Positions 55,187-64,000 of a DNA stretch of 64,000 bases are shown here, one piece after another. The stretch is from Eremophila alpestris peregrina. Its lineage: Eukaryota > Chordata > Aves > Passeriformes > Alaudidae. The stretch is from contig WMCF01000172.1 of the NCBI GenBank assembly GCA_009792885.1, positions 313,772-377,771 of the forward strand, in the 5' to 3' direction. Every line of letters begins with the position of its first letter. Within the stretch, counting starts at the first letter, position 1. The position numbers were made by a program, and so were the translations under genes. The notes under the pieces are model-generated. The model did no database searches. It was given only the letters and a program-made list of their open reading frames with translations, and was not told the origin of the DNA.

Positions 55187-58100
55187 TCAGAAGCTGGACT
55201 CGGGCACGGCCGGGGGCCGCAGGGGCGCGGGGGGCTGCCGGCCCCGCTGCAGGGTGGCCCCGGGGGGACCCCGAGCGGACAGGGACGGTCCCCCCGCGCC
55301 CCTGCCCAGCGAGGCGGATCTGCGCAGCCCCGCCTCGGCCCGGGGGGGGAGACTGGCCGAGCTCCGCGACCGCCCGAGCGCAGAGGGGCCGCGGCCCGGG
55401 GGGACCCCCGCGTCCCCCTGCGGCACCGCGATCCCGGGGCTGCCGGGGCCCGGGGGCGGCCGGCGCGGGGTCCCCTCGGCGCTGGCGGCCCTGCGGAGCC
55501 GGCGGGGGTCGCGGGGTGGGCCCGGTTCGCCCTGTACCGAGGGTCCGGCGGGCACGGTCCGGACGCTGAGGCTGCGGCCGTGCAGCCCCTGCAGCCCCCG
55601 CACCGGGGGCCGCGCCTCGAAGCCTCCTACGGGGGAAGCACGGTCAGGGCGGGCGGGGGGCGCGGGGGGCACCGGGGGATGGACACCCTGAGCCTCACCG
55701 TTCTCCGGGGCGGCGGCAGAGCCCGAGGGCTCGGGGTCGGTGCGGGGCTCGGCGCGGGGCTCGGCGGCGGCCAGGCGGAACAGCCAGTGCCCCGCGGCGG
55801 CGGCGGAGCCTGCGGGGAGCGGCGGGCGTGGGCCGGGGGCGGCACACGGGTGGGTCGGGGGTGTGCACACCGGTGCAGCAGGTGTGTGAGCACACGTGTG
55901 TGCACACAGGTGTGGCTCACAGGTGTGTGACCCCACGGCTCTGCCCCGCGGCTGTGCCGGGGTGCCGTGGGCCGGGATTTGGGGCTCACCCGTGCCGGAG
56001 CCGGCGCGGCGGCGCTGGTAGAACAGGATGTAGGCGCTGCGGGTGCTCACCTCGGACTCACGCACCCCCTCCACACGGCTGTCGTCGTAGCTGTACCAGC
56101 GCCCGTCCAGGGCGTTGCAGCAGAACGCTGGGGGGGAGAGGGCGCGGGGTGAGGGGGGACGGGGGCTCTGTCCCGGGGTACCCCGAGCCCCGGGGTGCAG
56201 CGGGGACCAGGAGCCCCACGGTGCGGGGACACTCTGGGGCAATGGGATGGTGCTGGGGGCACATCCCCGTGCCCTGCCCGCCCTGGGGTGGCTGCAATGC
56301 CATCCTGCACGTCCCCGGCTCCCCTCCGCCCTGCCCCACGGCACCCCCTGTCCCCAGCGCCCCCGCTCACCCGTGTAGTGGCCGCCCTGCATGCTGCCGT
56401 GGTGGTTGCAGACCGCGTACAGGTCGTACAGGTGCTGGCGGGGGCAGCCCGGGGGCAGGCGCAGGGGGGGCTGCCAGGGCGCCCAGCGCCCCAGGAGCTG
56501 TCCCCCGGGCTGTCCCCGCTGCGCCACGTGCGGGGCCATGTCCAGCCCCCGCAGCGGGAACCGCACCAGCGTGGTGAGCTTGTGCCGCTGCTCGGCCACC
56601 TGCCGGAAGCGCTTCAGGTGGATGATGAGGATGTCGGGCAGCGTCCACAGGCTGAGCTTCACCGTGCCCTGCTGGGGCACCTTGCAGTGCGGGCAGCGCC
56701 AGGCATCGTCCGGAGCCAGCTGGGGACACCACGTCACGGCCACCTCCGTCCCTGTCACACCCCGCCGCCTCCACAGCCCCCTGGCAGGGGTGGGCAGTGC
56801 CCGTACCTGCTCCTCCTTGGTGTAGAGCTGGAAGCACTCGTCCAGGGTGCAGCTGTGCTGCTGCCCGTGCGCCTGCTGCTGCCGCCGCACACTCTCCGCG
56901 TCCTGCACCACCTCCTGCTGGATGCTCCCGAACAGCCTGGGGGGGACAGGCACCGGCGAGGGTGACCCCAGGTCCGGGGTGACCCCAGTGCAGGGTGTCC
57001 CCCCCAGCCCGGGCACAGGGCACTCACCGCTCTTTGGTGCTCATGTCCCACTCCACCGTCAGCCTCACGTGGGGAGGGCCCCCGGCCCCGCTCAGCTGCA
57101 GGGCCCTGAAGGGAGGACAGGTGAGATGTCCCCAGGAACACCATGGTGGCACTGGCCATACACAGCGACACTCCGCCCACTCATGGTGATGGCACCGGCC
57201 GCCCCCAGGGGTTGAGGGGACATTCTGGGGACAGCCCTGTCCCTGCAGCCCCTTACCTGTCGATGGCAGGGTGGCAGAGAGGACGGGGATCCTGAGGGGA
57301 CAGGTAGGTGCAGAGGTCCGAGCCCCCGGCCAGGCGGATCCGGAAAAGGGCTCCGGTGCCCTGTGAGGGGAGAGGGGACTCTGGGGTCACCAGGGGACAG
57401 GGATCCCCTGCACCTGGGCAAGCCAGGCTTCGGGACACCGGGCAAAACCAGCCCCCCAAATCCGATGGCTTTGAGGGGACAGGGCTGTCCCCTGGGCTCA
57501 CCTGCGGCCGGACCTCTCCCCGCAGGACCCCCCTCAGCTGGGCCAGGATGTTCTGCTGGAGCTGCTCCCAGGACACGCCGCGCTCCTCCCGCAGCACCAG
57601 CGGCGGCCCGAACCTGGGGACAGGCGGCAGGCACACGTGGCTGGGTGTCACAGGGGCGGGGAGAGGGCAGGGCAGGGTGACAGGCGGTGACGGGCAGGTG
57701 ACAGGCAGGTGACAGGCAGGTGACAGGCGGTGACAGGCAGGTGACAGGCAGGTGACAGGCGGTGACAGGCAGGTGACAGGTACCTGGCGAGCTGCGGGCC
57801 CGTGCCCGCCGTGTTGCAGAGCAGCAGCAGGATGCGGCCGGCGGGAGCGCGGTGCAGGCAGTCGGAGGAGCGGGCGGTGCTGGGCAGGAGGCGCGGCCCC
57901 TCTGGGCGCGGCACCGCGGGGGACGCGGGGAGGCTGCGGGGACACCCTGCGGGATGGGGAAATGAGGGGCTCTCGTTAGCGCTGGGCTAATTAGCGCCAC
58001 GGCCCTGCCCACCGCCATCCTTCCCACCAATCGCAGCCAAAGAGATCCATTTCCCACCAATCCCGGCAGAGACTGCCCACCCTAAACCCTGTGGGGTGCA

Positions 58101-61100
58101 GCCGCCTCTGACCAATCACAGCAGACTGCATGAAGGGATCCACTGCCCCGCCAATTCCAGCGAGGAATCCACTCCCCTCCCACCAATCACAGCAAGGGAT
58201 CCACTCCCCCCCACCAATCACAGTGAGGGATCCACTCCCTCCCACCAATCACAGTGAGGAATCCACTCCCCTCCCACCAATCACAGTGAAGGATCCACTC
58301 CCCCCCCACCAATCACAGTGAAGGATCCACTCCCCTCCCACCAATCACAGTGAGGGATCCACTCCCCCTCCCGCCAATCCCAGGGCCGTTCCCGCCCAGC
58401 GCCAATCCCAGCGCAGCCCGGGCGCTCTCAGCCAATGGGCGCGGGGCGGGCTCCCCCCGCAGCCAATCAGCGCTCGGGGCGGTACCTGCGCGGCGGGCGG
58501 GCGGCGGTTCGAAGGCGTAGAGCGGAGCCGCCTCCCCGGCCCCGCCCAGCGCCTCGGGATCGGCGAGAGAGCGCAGGAACCCCCGCGGGGACAGCTCGGC
58601 CAGGATCACCTGCGGGACATCGCCTCAGCACGGCTCGGCACGGCTCGGCACGGCTGTGCACCGCTCAGCACCGCTCAGCACGCCTCAGCACCGCCCCGTC
58701 CCGCCCGGTACCTGCTCCGGCGGGACGCGGCCCTCCCGCGCCACCATGGCCCGCAGGTCCGCCACGGTGCCCAGCAGTGGCACTGCCAGCCCCACCCGCA
58801 CGAAGCGCCAGCGCTCGCACTGCAGCACCAGCGTGACGTTCAGAGCCCTGGGGACACGCGGGGACACGGCTGAGCACTGCTGGTGGCGGGCACCGCTCCT
58901 GGCGCTGTCACCTGTCCCCGCTGCTGCCGCTGTCATAATTTAACCCCAATTACCCAAACTCCTGTGGCTGGAGCTGCCAGCCCGGCGGGGCTCACCTGGT
59001 CTGGCGCAGCGGGATGGGCAGGGAGATGCACAGGAAGGGGTCGAAGGTGTTGCTCTGCTTCAGGCAGTGAGGGCACGTCAGGGAGGACCTGCAGGTGATG
59101 GGGAGGGTCACCGGGGCGGGCACGGACCCCCCAGCGCCCGCCCTGGGGCTGCATCCCAAATCCAGCATCGCCTCGGGTGTCACCCCCTGGGGCCGCATCC
59201 CTCAGGGCTCAGGGTGTGGGAAATGGGTCTGCAGGGAATTCCCAAAGACTGACAGAGCTCACAAAGTCCTGTGCATCTGTGTGCAGACCTTGAGATAAAA
59301 AATGCTGACTTGGAAATGCCATGGGACAGGACAGACATTGCTGAGAGAGAAATGGAACTGGAAACAAGTTTCAAATGGTGACCTTGCAAATAGTGCTGGA
59401 TACTTTGGAGAAACAGAGCTGTGAAAGATGTATTGTGTTGGGACCCACGAGGGGAAATTTGGGATGAGTGGCTTTAAGGCATTAACAGCTTTGCGTGGCA
59501 AAAGGGGATAGGCCAAGAAACACCGATAATGTGTTGTAATTAGGAAACGTGATGGCGTGAATTGTAATATCTGTACAGTCTCACCCTTCACCGTGAGACT
59601 GAAAATGGAATAAAAGGGTTTGAAACGCCTCTCAGTTGCCCCATCTCTGGGTCAGTGTAAGGAAATAACCGACTCAGGTGGCCCCAGCATCCTGTGGGAT
59701 GTGCATGAGCTCCTGGCTGTGTTTGTTTTTGGGGTTTTTTTGTTTGTTTCTTTTTTTTGTTTGGTTTGGATTTTTTTAGTTTATTTTTCCCCCCTGCCTT
59801 TTTGTTCAACAAAAAGGGGAAAAATAAAATTAAAATCCAACCCAAAATCTCGAGTCCTCGTTATTTGTCACCTTGAAGAGCCACTGAGCTCCGTGGGAAG
59901 GAGCCACACGAGTTAATAAATCCTTTAGATCACAGACGGCTCTGCCACGTGGGACAGGGATAATTAAAGTGCCTTTTCTCATATATAGGGCGAGGGATTA
60001 ATGGAGAGAGGAGGGAGGGCTTGCGATGCCAGATGTGTCCCCTGCAGTGCCATGGCCTGGGGACAGGGTGGCCTGAGCCCCCAGATGAGCGTGTGGGGTG
60101 TCCCACAGAGGGGCTGGGACAGTCCTGAGCCCTGCGACAGAGGCACACCCTGGTTTGGGTGGTGGGGGACCTCAGAGAGCTCCGTGTCCATGGCAGGGAC
60201 ACGGCCACGGCACTGTCACTGCACTGTCACTGCAGCCCGGTCCAGCCTGGACTTGGACACTCGCAAGGGCTTGTAGGGGAAGGAGCTCCCGTGGCTGGAG
60301 TGGGTGGGATGGAGGGATGGATGGATGGATTGAAGGAGGGATGGATGGATTAATGGCTGTTGGACGGAGACCCTCACCGTTTCATCCCTTCCCTGGGCTC
60401 ACAGAAGGGCAGGATCCACCCCCGCACTCACCTGTACTGGGCCTGGAAGTGGCTCTGCACGAAGCTCTGCCCGCGGGGGTGCTGCGTGCCCGGGGGGGAC
60501 CTGCTGCTCCCGCTGCTGCCATCCTTGCCGGGCTGCGGGTACGAGAGAGTGTGTCTGTGTGTCTGTGTGTCCGTCTGTGAGTGTGTCTGTGTCCGTATGT
60601 CCGTGAGTGCATGTGCCTCGCTGGCTGCTGAGATGTGCCCCAGGGACCCCAGGAGCAGCCGGGTCTCCTGCTCCACTCCTTTGGGATGTGACTGTGTGAC
60701 ACCTGCCCGCTGTGGGGACATCTCCCTGCCTGCCCACAGCCCTGGGGATCTGCCAGAGCCCCCAAGCCCACACTGGGGACAGGAACTCCACCCCTGGAGC
60801 ATGACGGCAGAAGAGGAAGGAGTGTCAGTAATAAAAACCTGGGCTGTTTTGGGGTAGGGACAGTGACTTTTTGGTGTCTCAATTGAAGTAAGATTGAAAA
60901 TCACTGAGGAGATGGCCGCGAGGTGGATTTTCCTCAGTGCCATCTGCTGGCACCAGGTCCTGCTGAGCCTGACGTGTCCTCACTGTCCGCCTGGCCCTGG
61001 GGTCCATCTGGTGTGGCTGAGAGGGGACCTGGATGGTGTCTGTGCCCTGCATGGCGCCCAGAATTCCCAAAAATATCCAAGGGGATGCCTCCTCCTCCAG

Positions 61101-63776
61101 CCCCGCTGGTAATCCCCGCTTTGGTCCCTCCTCCTGCCCAACAGCTCCCTCCAGACACTTCCCAGCCGTTTACTGAGGGTCACATCCTGCCGAGTGTCCC
61201 TCCCCAGGGACAGGGGTGTGACACTCAGGTGGCATCATCAAAACGGGCCGGGCCTGGGGGATGGATGCCAGGCAAAACCACGGATGCTGAGGGACACACA
61301 AAGCTCCCAGGGCCAGGGAGGTGCCCCGGGCATAGCCGGTGTCACACCACAGCTCACGGCACACGTGGGCATTTCACGGGAACTGCTCTCCCAAAAAGCC
61401 CGGGGCATCCAGGTGCCTCCGGGGGAAGGTGGCAGGGCTGAGGACAGCTCAGGGCAGGGCAGGGGTGGCTGCAGCACCCCGGGCAGGCTGGGCAGCCTCT
61501 CCAGAGGCTCCGGAGATGGGAACCACGGCCGAGCTCTGCCCGTGGGACAGAGCTGTGCTGGGGGGCGGGCAGGCTCTGCCGCGGGGGAGGCAGCGAGGGG
61601 ACGGGAGGGGACAGGAGGGGACAGGAGGAGGCAGGGAGGGGACAGGGCCAGGGCCAGGGCAATGCCTGAGCGCAGATGGATTGAGGAAGACTTAATTACT
61701 CATTTTGCCAGCAGCAAAGCCGCCGAGCTGTAATTACAGCGGGCTTAGCTGGAGGCCGGGAGGGACGGGGGGGCTGCGTCTCCTCCTCCCCAAGGGCCGG
61801 GATGCCCCCCCGAGCCGGGATGCTGATCTGGGCGGGTTCCTGCCGGTACCCCCCGCCCTCCCAGCGCTCCAACCCCTGCCCAGCCCCGCAGCTCTCGGCT
61901 CCCACCGCCCTTTCACCCCCGCACCGACCCAACCACGGCATCTCCATCCCGAGCGGGGCGGGGGCAGTCTCCACCCCGCCGCCTCGCAGCACGTCCCGGT
62001 GTCCCCGGTCCCAGAACGGGACACCCACCTGCGTGGGGCCGCCCACCTGCGTGGGGCCGCGGCCGAGCTGGGCGGGGGAGGCGGCGCCCAGGTCCTCGTG
62101 CATTCGGTCCAGCAGCCAGAGCAGGAACTCGAGCGCGTCGTGCTGAGCGTTGCCCCGGAACTGCGAGCTGTGCTTGGAGACGCTGTTCTGCAAGACACGG
62201 GCGGGGCGGGCGCTGCTTCTTCCTCAGCACCGACCCCAAAACCAGCCCTGCTCCATCCCTGCCGCAGCCTCTGCCCTCGTCCTGCCTCTGCAGGGACATC
62301 AGGGCCACTCCGGGGCCAGCAGAGCAGTGGTGACACGGAGCACACGCAGCTGGGACAGAGGCTCTGTGGTGTCCCGGCTGCCAGGAGAAAACCGCAGTGA
62401 AGCCCAGATGGGCGAGTTCAGCCCTGGGGACCCTCAGTGCCACCCGCCCCGTGCACTCCGATGGCATCAGCCCAGTGCAGCCCATCGCGGGCAGGGCTCG
62501 GCTTCCCGGGGGCTCCCCCGGGCGCTTTGCAAAGTTCAGCGGCAGCAGCAGTTCATGGAAATGTCACTCGGGCAGGGAACACGTGTCCCTGGGCGTGGGG
62601 AGCTGCGATGCCAGGCTGAGCGTGCTGTGATGGCCCTGGCACCCTGTCCCCCCACACAGGTGTCAGAGGTGTGACACCGGCTCAGGGACAGAACCTGAAT
62701 TTGGATCCCGGGACAATTTCCGGTCTCACCCGTGATCAGAGCCAGCAGCAGCTCACCCTCGGGGCTCTGTGGCATGGCCGGGGCTGGGAGCTCGGAGGAC
62801 AGCGGCCAGGCCAGAGGGAGGGGACAGCAACAGGGCTGGGGGTGTCTGGCAGGGCAGGGCCCATGGGCGGGATGAGGCAGAGGAGTGGGTGCTGAGAGCT
62901 GGGAAGGGTGTCAGTGGGTATCAGGGTGGGCTGAGAAGGGTGTCAGTGACTTCTGGGGGTTCTGGGAAGGGTGTCGGTGGGTTCCGGGGGGAGCTGTGAG
63001 CCGGGTGTGCAGGGCGGTGGGTGCTGTGAGCTGAGAAGGGTGTCGCTGGGTTTTGGGGTGATGGGAAGGGTGTCACTGGGTTCCGGGGGGGCTGGAGGGA
63101 GCTGTGAGCGGGGTGTGGGAGCTGTGAGCAGGGCGATGGGAGCTGCGAGTCGGGCGGTGGGAGCCGTGAGCCGGGAGCGCCGCTGCGAGCCGGGGATGCC
63201 GCCGGGGGCCGGGGTCAGCTGGGGCCGCGGGGCGGGGCCGCTCGGTACCTTGAACTCCGCGGAGAGCTGCGGGCTGTAGTCGCGGGTCCAGAGCGCTCGG
63301 ACCAGCGCCGCCAGGCGCTGCGTGACCTCTCCGCGGGCGCGGTACCGGCCCAGCGCCAGGCGCTCGGCCAGCGGCGCCGTGTTGCTCAGGCACTGCACCA
63401 CGGCGTTCATGAAGCAGGTGTTGCCGTGGTTCCGCAGCCCCTGCGCGCCCGGCGGCCGCTCCCCGCCGCCCGCATCTCCGCCCGCATCGCCCCCCGCCGC
63501 CGCCGCCACCGGGGCCGCCCCTCCGAGCCGCCGCCGGGACCCCCCCCGGAACCCACCCTCGTCATCCTCGGGAGCGGCTCGGCGCCCCCCGCGCCCCCCG
63601 CGGCCCCCGGCCAGGCGCGCCCAGGTGCGGAGCAGCCGCCCGGCCAGGCTGCCCAGCGAGCGCAGCGCCCGCCGCCGCCGCCCGAGCCCCGCCCGCGGCC
63701 GCCCCGCCGGGCTCGCCCCGCCGCCCCCCGCCCTCCGCCGCCTCCCGGGGCCGCCGCCCGGCCCCGCCGCGCTCAT
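55187..63776 (-). CDS. USP43: Ubiquitin-specific peptidase 43
   Basis: A cysteine deubiquitinase of the USP (C19) family. Fifteen coding exons: 63249-63776, 62047-62187 (or 62029-62187), 60432-60532, 58996-59088, 58712-58847, 58486-58609, 57784-57946, 57502-57613, 57257-57360, 57028-57105, 56807-56936, 56371-56719, 55990-56127, 55699-55809 and 55187-55626. The sum is 916 codons (915 residues). The Cys box is NHGNTCFMNAVVQCLSN with Cys121. The His box is GGHYT with His684, followed across a splice junction by WYSYDDS. Zinc-ribbon CPHC pairs sit at 262-265 and 579-582. The C-terminus ends PESSF, as in human USP43. An Arg/Gly/Ala-rich N-terminal 100 residues precedes the catalytic core. Human USP43 has about 1,120 residues; the shortfall is in the tail encoded by the last exon. 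Exon 2 has two donors 18 bases apart. Catalytic residues are all present, so it should be active. Confidence 0.95.
57660..57782. repeat. CAGGTGAC-type minisatellite filling USP43 intron 7
   Basis: Alternating ggtgacaggcaggtgacagg and cggtgacaggc units, adjoining the donor of the exon at 57784-57946. Most of this 170-base intron is repeat. Confidence 0.9.
58022..58470 (+). repeat. CCAAT-box array in USP43 intron 6
   Basis: Fourteen CCAAT pentamers, all in plus orientation, start at 58027, 58057, 58112, 58151, 58183, 58214, 58245, 58277, 58309, 58341, 58374, 58402, 58432 and 58463. The central part is a 31-33 base minisatellite (cccaccaatcacagtgaggg plus atccactccc). The right-hand four, next to GC-box-like gggcgcggggcggg, are diverged but keep the spacing. 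ACCAATCA and GCCAATCA match the NF-Y consensus. Confidence 0.9.
59215..59700 (+). mobile_element. Possible LTR or other interspersed element in USP43 intron 3
   Basis: AT-richer than its surroundings, with tgttgggacccacgagggg, an AATAAA at 59609-59614 followed by agggtttgaaacgcctctca and gttgccccatctctgggtca. The layout resembles an avian LTR with a poly(A) signal. No paired LTR or internal protein region is present. The class is a guess. Confidence 0.35.
62935..63110. repeat. Minisatellite in USP43 intron 1
   Basis: Repeated gaagggtgtcagtgggttccggggg units of about 45-55 bases with variants ending gagctgtgag. Confidence 0.75.
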
Positions 63777-64000
63777 GGCCTCGGGCGGCCGCCGCCCTGC
63801 CCCGGCCCCGCCGGCCCCGGGCCCGCCGCGGCGCGCATGGCCCCGGGCGGGCGCTGGGCGCTGGGCGCCGCCGGTGCCGGTGCCGCTGCGGGGCCCGGAG
63901 GGGCCGGGCGGGAGGTTTTGTGCGCGGCCGGCTCCTCCCCCGGCCGGGCTGGCTCGGGAGAGGGAGAGGGAGACGGGAGGAGGAGGCAGAGGGAGCGGAG
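63777..64000 (-). promoter_or_regulatory. CpG-rich 5' flank of USP43
   Basis: Upstream of the USP43 start, very CpG-rich (gcgcggccggctcctccccc) and ending in a purine-rich gagagggagagggag tract at the window edge. It likely contains the 5' UTR and promoter; no single element can be called. Confidence 0.5.

Noticed and set aside
55187..57016. A single-exon or retrocopied USP43 end
   Set aside because: The frame is continuous, but GT..AG introns with correct phases lie at conserved USP positions and the upstream exons are present, so this is the normal gene with open introns.
58022..58385. CRISPR-like regularly spaced repeat
   Set aside because: The spacers are themselves repeated, the genome is eukaryotic and it is a minisatellite.
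1..64000. tRNA, rRNA or other structured RNA genes
   Set aside because: Looked for A/B-box-like and cloverleaf patterns in intergenic stretches; nothing convincing was seen.

Overview
The window is vertebrate nuclear DNA, most likely from a bird and plausibly a gene-dense, GC-rich microchromosome. The evidence is CR1 LINE 3' ends, many GC-rich minisatellites, short introns with GT..AG borders, and proteins that match vertebrate families. There is no prokaryotic organisation and no CRISPR array. No species can be named from the sequence alone, and every family assignment here rests on recognising protein sequence, not on a search.

Layout, left to right. (1) 1-227, minus: one coding exon resembling CDRT4, running off the window edge. 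(2) About 0.24-15.5 kb: a gene-poor stretch of minisatellites, simple repeats and CR1 pieces, with two candidate exons of an unrecognised minus-strand gene (7864-8049 and 8816-8938). (3) 15.6-17.9 kb, minus: TVP23B, with a CRE/CCAAT promoter and a large minisatellite just upstream. (4) 20.0-27.9 kb, minus: FBXW10, an F-box/WD40 protein with a long C-terminal exon. (5) 29.8-33.9 kb, minus: a complete nine-exon CYP2-family cytochrome P450. (6) 37.3-53.3 kb, plus: ARHGAP44 (RICH2), 22 coding exons, complete from a Kozak start to a PDZ-binding C-terminus. (7) 55.2-63.8 kb, minus: USP43, 15 coding exons, complete. ARHGAP44 and USP43 are convergent, with about 0.6 kb between their inferred poly(A) sites.

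For FBXW10, the P450, ARHGAP44 and USP43, splice phases chain exactly and the summed coding length is a whole number of codons (759, 499, 880 and 916 including stop). This strongly supports the models. The genes do not form a pathway: TVP23B is a Golgi membrane protein, FBXW10 an SCF ubiquitin-ligase receptor, the P450 an ER mono-oxygenase, ARHGAP44 a BAR/RhoGAP membrane-actin regulator and USP43 a deubiquitinase. CDRT4, TVP23B, FBXW10 and ARHGAP44 map to human 17p11-p12 and USP43 to 17p13, so the block looks like rearranged 17p synteny with a P450 among it.

The most unusual signals are these: a run of 14 same-orientation CCAAT boxes spaced mostly 31-32 bp apart in a USP43 intron; four consecutive USP43 introns that are all multiples of three and stop-free; a tandemly copied splice donor in ARHGAP44; and a P450 whose I-helix has valine in place of the usual acidic residue.
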